A DNA stretch of 64,000 nt from Hemerocallis citrina (Eukaryota > Streptophyta > Magnoliopsida > Asparagales > Asphodelaceae): contig CM030366.1 in the NCBI GenBank assembly GCA_017893485.1, positions 45,258,283 through 45,322,282 of the forward strand. The letters are read 5' to 3'. Below are positions 11,703 through 23,700 of this stretch, piece after piece. Within the stretch, counting starts at the first letter, position 1, and every line of letters starts with the position of its first letter. Below the pieces are notes generated by a model. It was not told where the DNA came from and did not search any database. It was given only the letters and a program-made list of their open reading frames with translations. A program made the position numbers and the translations under genes.

Positions 11703-13229
11703 TCTGGTGACGTGGCAAGATCTTGTGCGTTGATCATGATCAAGCGAGCGCGCATCGGGAGGAAGTCATTTTTTTCTCATATGAGCTCCGGTGCCAAGAG
11801 CTCTCGGCAATAATGGCCGAAGTCCATGTGGACGCCACGTGGCAATATTTTTTTTTCTTTTTTTTTTTTTCTTCTTTCTTCTGTTGCACTTTTCTTCCTT
11901 TCTTTTTTCTCTCCCGCTCTCTGCTGTATACCTCTCCGCTTCTTCCTTCTCCTTCGTCTTCTCCATTCTCGTGCTCTCTCCTTCGTCCCCTTCTCCGACC
12001 CAATCTCCGAGCAATGATAAGTGAGCTTGAAGCCTTGGAGTTTCGGCGACGGCTTGACGAGGTCGGCGAGCTCGGTGGACTGGCGGTGAGGTCGAGAGCT
12101 CGAAGAGGAAGCGAGGGAGCTCGGATGGTGAGGAGGTTCGTGCTCAGAGCATTGGAGACAGTGAGCTCGGCAACGATGGGTTTGTCGAGGAAGGAGCTTG
12201 GAGCACGGAGAAGACTAAAGTTGGACCTTTTTCCTCGTTTGAGCTCTGGTGCCACAAACGCTCGAATTTTGACGGCGAGCTTCGCGACTTCGGGAGCGAA
12301 GGACCTCGACTGCTGTGGCGAAGAGCTCGTCAGAGCTCGAAGGCGGCGGTGTGGAGCTCATCGGAGCCATGGTGATGGGAGGCAACGATGAAGCTTCGCG
12401 AAGGAGGTTGGGTTCCGAGCTTCGACGAAGATGGAGGAGCTCGATACTGGCGATTATGAGTAGCGGGGGAGCTCAATGATAGCTCGAGCTCGGCGAAGAC
12501 TCGGAGCTCAGCGAATGGTGTTGGTGGCAGAGCTCAGCGGCGACGGCGTCCGGTTGTGTCTCGACTACGGGGCTTCGAAGTGGAGTTTAGCTCGAAGCTT
12601 AGTCGAGACGAGCTTGGAGCATGGCGACTGGAAGAGCTCGGCGGAGCTTGTTTGCTTGGGCTCGTCGAGGTAGAAGAGTGCTCAGCGGTGACTGTGTGGG
12701 GTTCGAGCTTCGGCCATGGGAGTCTCGACGAAGCTTGAACGCAGTAGAGAGAGGCTTGAAGCTTGTAAGGTCGGCATTGTGGCGGGTCGAAGAGGTCGGC
12801 GCTCGACAGTAGAGCGTGGGGAAGAAGACGCTGCATGGATGGATCTTTTTTTTTTTCATTCTGGCACCAAATCCATTGAAGAAGAAGGGGAGGAGAGAGA
12901 AAAGGTTTGGTTTTGGTCCTTAACGGGTCCGAACCCAACCCTGTAGCCCCTTCTTCTCTTTTTTCTTGTGTTATTTGTTTGGTTGCTTGTATCTGAGCTA
13001 TCGATCGTATTTCAGCACGAATTCTGAGGTGAAAATTTTCTCTCATTTGAGATCCGGTGGAAAGTTGCTTTGGCGACATTGCCAACCCCCTCCAAATATG
13101 TGTTAAGAAGGAGGCCGAAGTCCAGTGGGGTTCGGGGTCTCCTGCCGAGGTGCAGAGATACCTCGGCGTGGCGACACATGTAAAGAAGGGGTTCGGCAAG
13201 TCTTTGCCGAAGTCCGGAGTAAGTTTTTT
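11259..13229 (-). other. Copy A internal non-coding region (AT-rich tract, then GC-rich block)
   Basis: 11430-11700 is an AATTAATTATT-type AT-rich tract ending in an AAAT microsatellite (11686-11702). 11840-11880 is a T-rich tract. 11740-13100 is GC-rich with very frequent GAGCTCGG/CGAGCTC words and overlapping long open frames on both strands, the mark of biased composition. No domain is recognised in any frame. The same order of blocks is found in copy B. Confidence 0.6.
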
Positions 13230-13450
13230 CCATGCTTGAGGATCGGTGGCAAGAGCGCTCGGCGAAGCGTGCCGAGGTCCATTTTTCCATGTTTGAGGGT
13301 CGGTGGCAAGAGTGCTCGGCGAAGGGTGCCGAGGTCCATTTTTCCATGTTTGAGGGTCGGTGGCAAGAGCGCTCGGCGAAGGGTGCCGAAGTCCCAATTT
13401 GAGGATTTTTTCCATGTTTGGGCATCGGTGCCAGGAGCGTTCGGCGAAGT
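13230..13450. repeat. 57-bp tandem repeat in copy A
   Basis: About four units with the phrase GGTGGCAAGAGCGCTCGGCG, then a GTGCCGAGGTCCATTTTTCC block, spaced 57 bp apart. 57 is 19 codons, and the minus-strand frame 13012-13425 is open across them with a repeated SAPFAERSCHRPSNMEKWT unit. The same array is at about 58640-58860 in copy B. Confidence 0.9.
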
Positions 13451-13676
13451 ATGCCGAAGTCTAGGGAGAGTTCTTCTCGATGTTCCCAGTGCTACGGAGG
13501 CCGGATCGGGGCGTAGGACCCCTTGTTCCGAAGCTATTTCGAAGATCTACAAGTTCTCTTCAAAGATGAATTGGAGAATCCTCCTTCCTCAAGGTCAAGA
13601 TAGTCTCGCAACGTCTTCGTCTTCGTGAAGTTAAGAAGAGCTTTGCATGGCTCTAGGGGAAGTCCGTTCTTGAAGG

Positions 13677-15125
13677 ACAAGTTTGAGGAGCAATTCTAGG
13701 AGAGAGTTGTGAGCTCCGAACTCGTTGAGAAGAGATCCGCTTTGGAGGAGAGCGAAGCGAAGAGCTTGGCTATAGGAGAGCCATTTGGGAGACAAGTTTG
13801 AGGAGCAACTCTAGTAGAGAGTTGTGAGCTCCGAACTTGTTGAGAAGAGGTCCGCATTGGAGGTGAGCGGAGCGAAGAGCTCGGCTCTAGGAGAGAGCCA
13901 TTTGGGATACAAGTTTGAGGAGCAACTCTAGGAGAGAGTTGTGAGCTCCGAACTCGTTGAGAAGAGGTCCGCTTTGGTGGCGAGCGGAAAGAAGAGCTTG
14001 GCTCTAGGATAGCCATTTGGGAGACAAGTTTGAGAAGCAACTCTAGGAGAGAGTTGTGAGCTCCGAACTTGTTGAGAAGAGGTCCGCTTTCGAGGTGAGC
14101 GGAGCGAAGAGCTTGGCTCTAGGAGAGAGCCATTTGGGAGATAAGTTTGAGGAGCAACTCTAGGAGAGATTTGTGAGCTCCGAACTCGTTGAGAAGAGGT
14201 CTGCTTTGGAGGTGAGCAGAGCGAAGAGCTTGGCTCTAGGATAGAGCCATTTGGGAGATAAGTTTGAGGAGCAACTCTAGGAGAGAGTTGTGAGCTCCGA
14301 ACTCGTTGTGAAGAGGTCCGCCCTGGGAGTGACGGAGCGAAGAGCTTGGCTCTAGGAGAGAGCCATTTGAAAGATAAGTTTGAGGAGCAACTCTAGGAGA
14401 GAGTTGTGAGCTGCGAACTTGTTGTGAAGAGGTCCGCTTTGGAGGTGAGCGGAGCGAAGAGCTTGGCTCTAGGAGAGAGCCATTTGGGAGAAAAGTTTGA
14501 GGAGCAACTCTAGGAGAGAGTTGTGAGATCCGAACTCGTTGTGAAGAGGTCCGCTTTGGAGGTGAATGGAGTGAAGAGCTTGGCTCTAGGAGAGAGCCAT
14601 TTGGAAGACAAGTTTGAGGAGCAACTCTAGGAGAGAGTTGTGAGCTCCGAACTCGTTGTGAAGAGGTCCGCCCTGGGAGTGAGCGGAGCGAAGAGCTTGG
14701 CTCTAGAAGAGAGCCATTTGGGAGATAAGTTTGAGGAGCAATTCTAGGAGAGAGTTGTGCGTTCCGAACTCGTTGTGAAGAGGTCCACTTTGGAGGTGAG
14801 CGGAGCGAAAAGCTTGGCTCTAAGAGAGAGCTATTTGAGAGACAAGTTTGAGGAGCAACTCTAGGAGAGAGTTGTGAGCTCCAAACTCGTTGTGAAGAGG
14901 TCCGCTTTGGAGGTGAGCGGAGCGAAGAGCTTGGCTCTAGGAGAGAGCCATTTGGGAGATAAGTTTGAGGAGCAACTCTAGGAGAGAGTTGTGAGCTCCG
15001 AACTCGTTGTGAAGAGGTCCGCTTTGGAGGCGAGCGGAGCGAAGAGCTTGACTCTAGGAGAGAGCCATTTGGGAGACAAGTTTGACGAGCAACACTAGGA
15101 GAGAGTTGTGAGCTCCGAACTTGTT
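13677..15125. repeat. 117-bp tandem repeat, type 1, copy A (about 12 units)
   Basis: The unit begins AAGTTTGAGGAGCAACTCTA and ends GAGCCATTTGGGAGAT, 117 bp in the standard form. About 12 units. 117 bp is 39 codons; the minus strand (the gag strand) is open from 15177 to 14236 through about eight units, each coding a repeat with RSPPKRTSSQRVRSSQLSPR. Units differ by scattered substitutions, with few indels. Confidence 0.92.
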
Positions 15126-16200
15126 GCCTAAGTGAGAGAATCAACGGTTGTGGGAGCAGTTTCGAATGGCGAACCACTTCTTACCCACTTATGAGCGAGT
15201 AATTTGAAGCGGAATCGAGCCAAGTGTTGGACTCCAAACTCGTCGTTTAAGAGAGATTCAACAGTTGTGGGAGCAATTCCAAATGGCGAACCACTTCTTA
15301 CCCGCTTATGAGTGAGTAATTTGAAGCGGAATCGAGCCAAGTGTTGGACTCCGAACTCGTCATTTAAGAGAGATTCAACGGTTGTGGGAGCAGTTCTGAA
15401 TGGTGAACCACTTCTTACCCGCTTATGAGTGAGTAATTTGAAGCAAAATCAGGCCAAGTCTTGGAATCCGAACTTGTCATTTAAGAGAGATTCAACGGTT
15501 GTGGGTGCAGTTCCGAATGGCGAACCACTTCTTACCCGCTTATGAGCGAGTAATTTGAAGCAGAATCGAGACAAGTGTTGGACTCCGAATTCGTCGTTTA
15601 AGAGAGATTCAACGGTTGTGGGAGCAATTCCGAATGACAAACCACTTCTTACCCGCTTATGAGTGAGTAATTTGAAGCGGAATCGAGGCAAGTGTTGGAC
15701 TCCGAACTCGTCATTTAAGAGAGATTCAACGGTTGTGGGAGCAGTTCTGAATGGTGAACCACTTCTTACTCGCTTATGAGTGAGTAATTTGAAGCAAAAT
15801 CAGGCCAAGTCTTGGAATCCGAACTTGTCATTTAAGAGAGATTCAACGGTTGTGGGTGCAGTTCCGAAATGGCGAAACACTTCTTACCCGCTTACGAGCG
15901 AGTAATTTGAAGCGGAATCGAGACAAGTGTTGGACTCCGAATTTGTCGTTTAAGAGAGATTCAACGGTTGTGGGAGCAATTCCGAATGACAAACCACTTC
16001 TTACCCGCTTATGAGTGAGTAATTTGAAGCGGAATCGAGGCAAGTGTTGGACCCCGAACTCATTGTTAGAGGGGGTTAACGAGTTGTGGGAGCAATTCCG
16101 AATTGTGAGCTGCCCTGCCCTTGCTCGTTTGCAAGCGGCTACAACAACATCGAACCAAGTGTTGGACTCCAAACTCGTTTTTTGAGCTTAGTAAGTTGTA
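15126..16200. repeat. 117-bp tandem repeat, type 2, copy A (about 8-9 units)
   Basis: The unit runs AGAGATTCAACGGTTGTGGG ... GTTGGACTCCGAACTCGTC ... ATTTAAG and is also 117 bp (39 codons). Short minus-strand frames (15449-15691, 15843-16172) repeat a FKLLAHKRVRSGSPFGTAP block. The last units are diverged. It shares the phrase CTCCGAACTCGT with type 1, so the two may be old relatives. Confidence 0.9.
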
Positions 16201-16587
16201 GGAGCAGCCATGTAGGAGAAGCTGGACTCTGAACTTACCATTTAGCGAGTCGTGGCTCGGAGAGATAGAGATGAAGCAAGAGCAATAATTTTCAATGAAA
16301 AAATGTAAAGTTTTATTGAGATAAACTAAGTGGTCGCTTCAATAGGGCGAGCCATTATTACATGCTATTAGCCGGGTTAGAAGCATCGGCCTTATTGAAA
16401 ATCAAGATCCTACTTCTACGATAAGGTGAAGACCCCTCGAGAGGAGCTGGGTTCTCTCTCGATTGGTCCTCCTTGGATGAGGTGGAAGACAGCCCCAGAT
16501 TCTGAGTCTTGAAGTTTGACGGGCCTCTCTGTTCGTCTGTACGCTCCTCAGGGGGGAGCTCGGTCCCATCTTTTTGGACGAACTTGG

Positions 16588-18255
16588 TCAGGTGTCCCCG
16601 CTGTATGAGTTCTTCATCTCCTCCTTGAGAGCTCGAAAATCATCCGTGTCGTGGCCGTGGTCCCCGTGAAAGCGGCACCACTTATCCTTATTCCTCTTCT
16701 TGCCAGGGATATTTATTCCAGGGGGAGCGAGGAGTAGCCCTTCCTTGTCCACCTCCATAAGAACTTCTGATATATTACCAATGAGGGGGGGTGAACTTCT
16801 CAAAACGAGGAGTCGGACGGCGCTGGCCATTGTCGTCCTTCTGGGATTTTTGGGACCTCTCTTCGCTCGTATTCTTCCATTTGTTTCCGGAAGATGATTC
16901 TTAAGGGTAGGGGGGTTGAGAGCCTCTTCCACTCATATGTACTTCTCGACCCTAAGTAGGAGTTCTAAGAAGTCCCGAGAAGGCTTCTTGGCAAGGGATG
17001 CCCGGAGGCGAGCGTCGGTGACGTTGCGCTCGAAAGCTGCATAGGCTACTGATTGGTTGAGGGAGGGAATGGACCGGGCTTCGGCGGTGAAGCGTCGAAC
17101 GTAATCCCTTAGGCGTTCACCCTTTTCTTGATTGAGGGTCACCAGAGATACACTTGTTTTCTCGGTCTGGCGGCTACTCACGAAATAAGTAAGGAAGAGC
17201 CCTTCAAACTGATCAAATGAGAAGATGGAGACCGGGACGAGTCGAGAGTACCAATCTCTTGCAGACCCCTTCAGCATGGCAGGGAAGATCTTGCAGAGAA
17301 GGGTGTCTGAAGCATGGTGGATCATCATGAGAGTTTTAAAACTCTCTATGTGATCCGCAGGGTCCGACTCCCCGGTATACACCTCGAAGTGAGGCGGTTT
17401 GAAGTTCTCTGGGACGGGGGCCTCCATGATGGTGCGGGAGAATGGAGGTCTACTCGGGCGGAGGTTTATCGTCCGTTGCTCTCCTTCCTTGTCAATTCGG
17501 CCAAGGTGCCTATCCATCTCGTGGAGACGGCGATAGACTGAGTTTTCTCTTTGATCATATCTTGCCGAGCCCTGGGACTCATCTTCATACGAGGGTGGAC
17601 TGGGGCTGCGGCGATGGTAGCTTGGAGATGGACTAGGACTGGGAGTGTGAAGGCGGTGGCTCCTAGTTGGCTCTTGGGTAGGTGGCCTCTGGTCGTTATT
17701 TGGGGCGATATTAAGGGTCCGTAAGACTGCGGCTTGGAAGTCTTGAAGTTCTGCCTTTGTAACTGGTGCCTCTCCAGCTTGGCGGTCCCTATGTGTGGCT
17801 CGGCTTACTGGAGAATGAGTTCTCCGCCGATGACGCTGAGGAGACTCTCTTCGCCTCCTCCTCAGGGGAGGGGATCTTCTGGTCCTCGGTCGGCGGGGGG
17901 TCCGGACTCTTGAGGCCCCTGGGTGCTCAGGTTGATGGACTCCCACAAGGACTTGCCATCCATTCAGGCGAGTTTGGAGGTTGACCCCCTTTTGGCGGTC
18001 GGCAATTACTTGACGAAGATCCCGCTCGGAAGGGCTTCGAGAAGCCATAGATTCAACTGAAGGATTGGGACCCGCGACATGGTCATGAGGAGGATGTTGC
18101 TTCAGACAATCCTGACGGGAGTCCCCCTGGGCAGCCCCCCGAGACCCTGCAAGGGCCTGTTGAGGAGGAGCACCTTGAGCTGGAGGAGGGAGAGGAGGAA
18201 GAGAAGTGGTTCTTCGGCTGGAGACCTCTGCCTTCCCCTTCTGTTTTGGATGCAT
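16588..18255 (-). pseudogene. gag of copy A, one stop and one frameshift
   Basis: Retrotransposon gag that would form the capsid-like particle. From the Met at 18255 the first ~290 residues are Pro/Ser/Arg-rich (RRSPPLRRRRRESPQRHRRR). The capsid domain of PF03732 type follows: ENFKPPHFEVYTGESDPADH, then FPAMLKGSARDWYSRL, FVSSRQTEKT and RDYVRRFTAEA. A TGA at about 16933-16935 follows VEKYI; copy B has CGA (Arg) there, so the stop is a single C-to-T change. The frame then continues to WCRFHGDHGHDTDD, the site of the nucleic-acid-binding knuckle; Phe stands where a second Cys is usual, in both copies. A 1-nt deletion near 16616 ends the frame early. The start was chosen as the first Met after the primer site. 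Confidence 0.8.
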
Positions 18256-18302
18256 GGCTTGAAACTAGTCTCGCTAATGAAGTTAGGTTGGGTTGCTTCT
18301 TC

Positions 18303-18320
18303 GTTCCCACAGATGGCGCC
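18303..18320 (-). promoter_or_regulatory. Primer binding site of copy A (tRNA-Arg type)
   Basis: On the minus strand TGGCGCCATCTGTGGGAA begins three bases after the 5' LTR end. This matches the primer site used by Tat/Ogre-type Ty3 elements, complementary to the 3' end of a plant tRNA-Arg. Confidence 0.85.
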
Positions 18321-18323
18321 AAT

Positions 18324-18901
18324 CTGTTGCTACTAATTTTGGTGTGGGAGCAAATAGATAGAATTTGTGGATTCTTGGAGAGAACAATAAAGCAAACCTG
18401 TTGACCTGTTGACCTTCACCAACTTGTTGATTTGGTCTCTTGCCGTTGTCGTGAATCTGCAAAAAGTGCGAAACATCGGGGTTGATCCCGACGATACACC
18501 CTCCGATGCTCAAGTCAGTAATCAGAAAAGATTATGAATGAGTGTTAACTGGCCAAAGATTGATTACCTCTTAATGGTGGTGGATGGGGGGTATTTATAG
18601 CCGCCTTTGGGATCAATTTTAGGAATAAAATCCCTAATTCCCAGTGAAAGGATAGAGCGAATCAGGGCCGTTGATTAGGGACAATCATAAATCCTAATTC
18701 TATCCAGCTGGACTGGGTTTCTTGCGGGTTGGAACCCTCACCCAGTTAAGGCAGATCCGTTCGTGGGTTACTGGGCTTTGAAGAAAACCCCAGTCCCCAT
18801 TTCAGACCTGTTTGTAGGTGAAATTACCGTTTTACCCCTGAGCTTTAAGATTCGTGCTCGATTTGAACCGTTTCGATTTAACCCTATTTTTTGCCATATC
18901 A
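18324..18901 (-). repeat. 5' LTR of copy A
   Basis: 578 bp, TGTTGCTACTAA to GCCATATCA on the plus strand. The TATA box is GTATTTATAGCC (18591-18602) in reverse, about 270 bp from the inner LTR end. Confidence 0.9.
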
Positions 18902-18906
18902 GTATC

Positions 18907-18979
18907 CTAATCCAGAAACTCCTTCAGCTAAATTTTGTCACTCCAAATTTTAGCTCTCATCCTACCCTAAGTGTGAATT
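18907..18979 (-). other. 73-bp remnant of CACTA interior between two insertions
   Basis: The only original CACTA sequence between the gag-only copy A and the Athila element. In reverse it is AT-rich and ends in TTTCTGGATTAG at the copy A junction, a plausible splice acceptor for the candidate exon at 10594-10681. Confidence 0.5.
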
Positions 18980-20595
18980 TGATGAACACAATATTATCCA
19001 CATTTAGGAGCAATAATCTTAATGCAATTAGACATTTAAAAGCTCTATATGTGGTATTTAACTCTTATTTTCTCTTTTCCATAGGGAACAGCCTAAAACG
19101 GAGAAACGAAGCAGATTCAGGATTTTAAGGATGATACACAGAAAACTGCAGATCATCGGTCGACTGGTCCATTACAACAGGCGACTGGCCAGAGAAGTTG
19201 ATTTTCCACAGCCGCTCGGTGCAGTCGACTTACTCCATAGAACAGTCGACTTGGAGGATCAATTATGAAATCTGCAGAAGTTTCGACACAGTCGTCTGGT
19301 TCGAAGACAAGTCGACTGGTAGGCGGCATTGTCAAAAGATAAGATATTAGAAGATTCGTCCAAATCTAATCCAAATCAGAACAGAAAAGGAAGAATAGAA
19401 GAAAAAAGAAAGAAATAACACGCAGAAGAAGAGGGAGGAAATAAATAAAAGAAAAGGACTTTTCTATAAAAAGAAGAGTGCAAACCCTAATTCTCTAGCC
19501 GTGTTCTATAAATACCAACCAAGAAGCATTATTCGGAGACTCTTCCACGCATCCTGAATCACCGAATCACAGAGTTCCAGAGTCATCAACAAGAGCACTT
19601 TATCAGCATCGAAGAAGAAGAGAGGAGAGCAAGCATAAGGAAAGGAACGGCCTGATCGACTGTGTGACAGCCAGCCGAGTCATCTAACCGAACCACATCA
19701 GTTTATTCCTTCTCTTTCTAATTCTTTTATGTTAATCATGTATTCGAACTTGTTGATCAATAAAGGTATTATTATGTGGAACTAATTTCATAGTTGGGTA
19801 GATTGAAGCCGTAGTTATGTAGTGCTATATTCTTCTGAATCCTTCTACTTAGTTATTGATTGAATCTGATTGAATTGGTATAGATTGATGATAATCAAAC
19901 TTGTTCTCAAAGTTCTGAGAGCAGTCGACTGAGGTGACAGTCAGTCGACTGACATACAGAACTTGAGAATATCAAGTTTGCATTACCATCTATCTGAATC
20001 TGTTATATGAGCATATTGAGACGACCCGTATCTCGTGTTCATAACTTGTAACAAGGGAATCCTTAGGGGTTCTTGGTTTAATCAACTTAAGGGATCTAGA
20101 TCTGATACCAATTTCTAGAACCTTGAGTGTTTGTTCGTTTCCACTGTTCTTATGTTTTCTTTAAGTACAACTTAGTAGATACCATGCTAAATACTTAATG
20201 AAAGAAACGAATTAGAGTAGATACCATGCCTAATTCTTGGCTTAGGGAAACATTACTTTAAGGAGTAGATACCATGCCCTTGAAGAGAACAAACATGAGT
20301 AATAAGAAGAAGTTCAGAAGGTAACTTAGCATTATTGACTACCGGTGGAGATCTAAACCCAACTACGTAATAAATATTTGTGATTCAGTATATCTTAATC
20401 TTTTCATTTCTTTTAGACCTTTAGAACAACTCTTTATCATTCTCACATTTTCTATTGATTAGTAAGTTAATTTCTACAATCTCTGTGGGATCGACCCTTG
20501 CTATTGCTACGCTTCTATAAACGATTCATACACTTGCGAGGTTTTTAATTTGTGTCTAGTGTATCTATTTATTTAGGTAACTAGATTGCACAACA
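18980..20595 (+). repeat. 5' LTR of the Athila-type element
   Basis: 1616 bp. It contains a TATA box (TATAAATA at 19507-19514) with an AAACCCTAATTC leader upstream, and at least four GTCGAC-type pairs (19159/19180, 19224/19245, 19291/19311, 19924/19944) plus a decayed one near 19655/19675. The 19924/19944 pair sits in the loop of a long inverted repeat (about 19880-19995). Confidence 0.95.
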
Positions 20596-20601
20596 AGTTT
20601 T

Positions 20602-20619
20602 TGGCGCCGCTGCCGAGGA
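20602..20619 (+). promoter_or_regulatory. Primer binding site (tRNA-Asp type)
   Basis: TGGCGCCGCTGCCGAGGA lies six bases after the 5' LTR. It matches the Athila-type primer site complementary to tRNA-Asp with about two mismatches. Confidence 0.8.
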
Positions 20620-20720
20620 TTGTCTAGTATTTTAACTTACAGATCAGTAGAAAGTTTTTATTTTCTTTCTTTTAATTTTATTAATAAGTATTTTTCTTTT
20701 AGGTTACAGGATTTTGGTGG

Positions 20721-23700
20721 ATGCACGGAAGGAGATTACTTCGTCCAGAACTACTACCGATTGACGCAGAAACAGAACGCACTTTGCACAGACTAGGTAA
20801 GCTGGTTGCAGCAAACCAGCTGACTGTCTCTACAAACCAGTCGACTGCTCAGAGACCCAGTTCACATACAGAAATAGGTGAGGAAATGCCAAATCGAGTG
20901 CCAATGCAGGACAAGTTCACGCCCAAGAATATCGAGCAACCTTCCTGCATTGCGTATCAGCCTAATGTCACAGGAAACATGCATCTATCTCCTCAATTAC
21001 TTAGCATGGTTCCCCACTTTAGTAGCAAGCCAGATGAAGAGCCTCATCTCCATCTACAAGATTTCTTCGATCTTTGTAGGACACAAAGCGTCCAAGGGCT
21101 TACCCCTGAACAAATCAGGTTAATCTTGTTTCCTTTTTCCTTAAAACTTAACGCTAAACTATGGTATGATTCTTTGGAACCAGGATCAATAAACTCATGG
21201 GAGCAATTGGCGACAAAATTCTTGAAAGAATTCTTTCCAGCCCAAAAGACCAAACAGCTGAAAAGGGAGATTCAACTCTTCCAACAAAAAGATGGAGATT
21301 TATTCTTCGAAGCATGGAAGGATTTCAAGAACAAACTTCTTAAATGTCCTACACACAACATGCCCAAAGATGATCAGGTACAAGCATTTTATGAAGGTTT
21401 AAATGATACTAACAAGGCAATTGTGGATTCAGCTTGCAACGGGATCTTAATGAGGAAAAGCGGTGAAGAGGCCATTGAACTATTTGAAGAACTCAGCTAG
21501 AATTCACAACAATTCTCAACAAGGAGGGGCCCTTCCAAAAAACAGGGAGTTTACAAAATTTCTAATAGCAATAACATTCAATTAGAAATGGTAAACATGA
21601 ATAAGAAAATTGATATGCTTGTTAATGCAATGTCGATGATGGGTGGAGTTAAAAATCAAACAAACGAAATTTGTGCAATTTGTTCTCATGTAGATCATAC
21701 CACTGATACATGTCTCATGTCTTCTTTCACAGATCAGGAGCATGCAAACTATGTAGGTCGAGGAGCGTCTCCACAAAAGAACAATCCCTTCTCGAACACA
21801 TACAACCCAGGGTGGAGGAACCATCCAAACTTCTCCTGGAGCAATAATCAGAATAATCAAGGGACTCAATTCACACAAGGACATGCACGGAACTTCCAAA
21901 TGGGAAGTGGGTTTGATAGGCCAGTTCAAGAACAGAAGAAGTTGGATTTTGAATCCACCGTCCTTCAATTGCTCCAACAACAACATCAAACAAGCAACCA
22001 ACAAGGGCAAGCAATTCAGAAGTTGGAAACGCAAATTGGTCAAACTGAGAAAGAATTAAGCGAACGAAAGGCAGGTGAACTCCCATCACAAACTATACCA
22101 AACCCTGAAGGCCAAGAACAGCTCAAGGCAGTGACAACATTAAGAAATGGTAAAATAATTGACAACAAAGTTGGAACACACACAGAAGAAGCAGAAACAC
22201 AACCATCAAAAGTTTTGGGTTCCAACAAGGTAAGTGAAAAAAAAAGAACAGTTGTGCCACCATTCCCTCAAAGGTTAGTCAAGCAAAAGAAAGAACAACA
22301 TTTATTTGACATCTTTGAAACTCTCAGAAAGGTAGAAATTAATATCCCCTTACTTGATGCTATTAAACAAATTCCTTCTTATGCCAAATTTTTGAAGGAC
22401 TTTTGTACTCACAAAAGAACATTTCAGGTTAAGGAGGATGTGGCTTTGACAGAGGAAGTGAGCGCTGTATTATTAAGAAAACTACCTCCTAAATTGAAGG
22501 ACCCAGGTAGTTTTACCATTCCTTGCAGGGTCGGTGAGCACTTCTTTGAAAAGGCACTGCTAGACTTGGGGGCAAGCATCAATCTTCTTCCTTACTCTGT
22601 TTATGAAAAGCTAGGATTGGGGGAACTTAAACCAACATCCATCACTTTGCAGTTGGCAGATCGTAGCATCAAAAGACTTAGAGGTATTTTGGAAGATGTC
22701 CTAGTTCAGGTAAACGATTTTATTTTGCCAGCTGATTTTGTTGTATTAGATATGGAGGAATCTTCAATGCCATCGTCCCTACCGATTATCCTAGGTAGGC
22801 CCTTTATGAGTACAGCTGATATAAAAATTTGTGTTAAAAAGGGTACTATAAGTATGAAGATAAACGGAGAAAAAGTTAAGTTTAAAATGTTTGATACGCT
22901 TAAATTACCACATGATGATCATGAATGCTATAATGTTGATGTGGTTCAGGAGATTGTTGATCAAACATTTCAGGTACATAGCGTCGAACCACTACAAGCC
23001 ACAATTACACAATCTCTAACTTTATCTAATGTTGAACAGGAATACGGTGACTGGGGGATTGCAGAGACAGTACATCACCTTGAAACTCCAAAGTCATACT
23101 CAGGTAACTTTGCACCTGTATTTGAAAAATTGGTGACTGATGACATTTTTGTTTCTGCAAACAAGTCGACTGGTGGACAGAACCAGTCGACTGCACCGAG
23201 ACTTCCAGACGAAGAGCTTAAGAAGCTGCTAGACCATTTGAAGCATGCATACTTGGGCGAGAACCAAACGCTACCTGTGATAATTGCTGCGAACCTGAGT
23301 GCATAGGAAGAAGATAAGTTGCTGAGGGTACTACGAGAACACAAAGGTGCAATAGGATGGACCATTGCAGATATCAAGGGAATAAGTCCATCCAAATGCA
23401 TGCATAGAATACTTCTTGAAGACAACACAAAACCAAGCAGGGAAGCACAGAGAAGGCTTAATCCAAACATGAAGGAAGTGGTAAGAGCAGAGATTTTGAA
23501 GCTACTAGATGTTGGAATCATTTACCCAATCTCAGATAGCAAGTGGGTGAGTCCTATACATGTAGTGCCTAAGAAAAGTGGAGTCACAGTGGTGAAGAAT
23601 GAAGAAAATGAGCTTATCCCTACTAGAGTGACTACAGGATGGAGGGTATGCATAGACTACAGGAAGCTGAATAACGAAACCAGGAAAGATCACTTCCCTC

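Larger units (their letters stand above)
10682..18901 (-). mobile_element. Gag-only LTR retrotransposon (TR-GAG-like), copy A
   Basis: The element has LTRs of 577 and 578 bp and an exact TSD, GTATC at 10677-10681 and 18902-18906. It is read on the minus strand: the 5' LTR is at 18324-18901, a tRNA-Arg-type primer site follows at 18303-18320, then a gag gene (18255 to 16588), three tandem arrays, a GC-rich block, an AT-rich tract and the 3' LTR. No protease, reverse transcriptase, RNase H or integrase is present, so it needs enzymes from a partner, probably a Tat/Ogre-type Ty3 element judged from the primer site and gag. Copy B is at 56086-62884. Confidence 0.92.

Noticed and set aside
11723..13628. 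Many overlapping frames in the GC-rich block of copy A (and in copy B)
   Set aside because: Open on both strands at once because stop codons are rare in the biased sequence; no domain in any frame.
13677..16200. CRISPR-like array
   Set aside because: Units are contiguous 117-bp repeats without unique spacers, in a plant retroelement.
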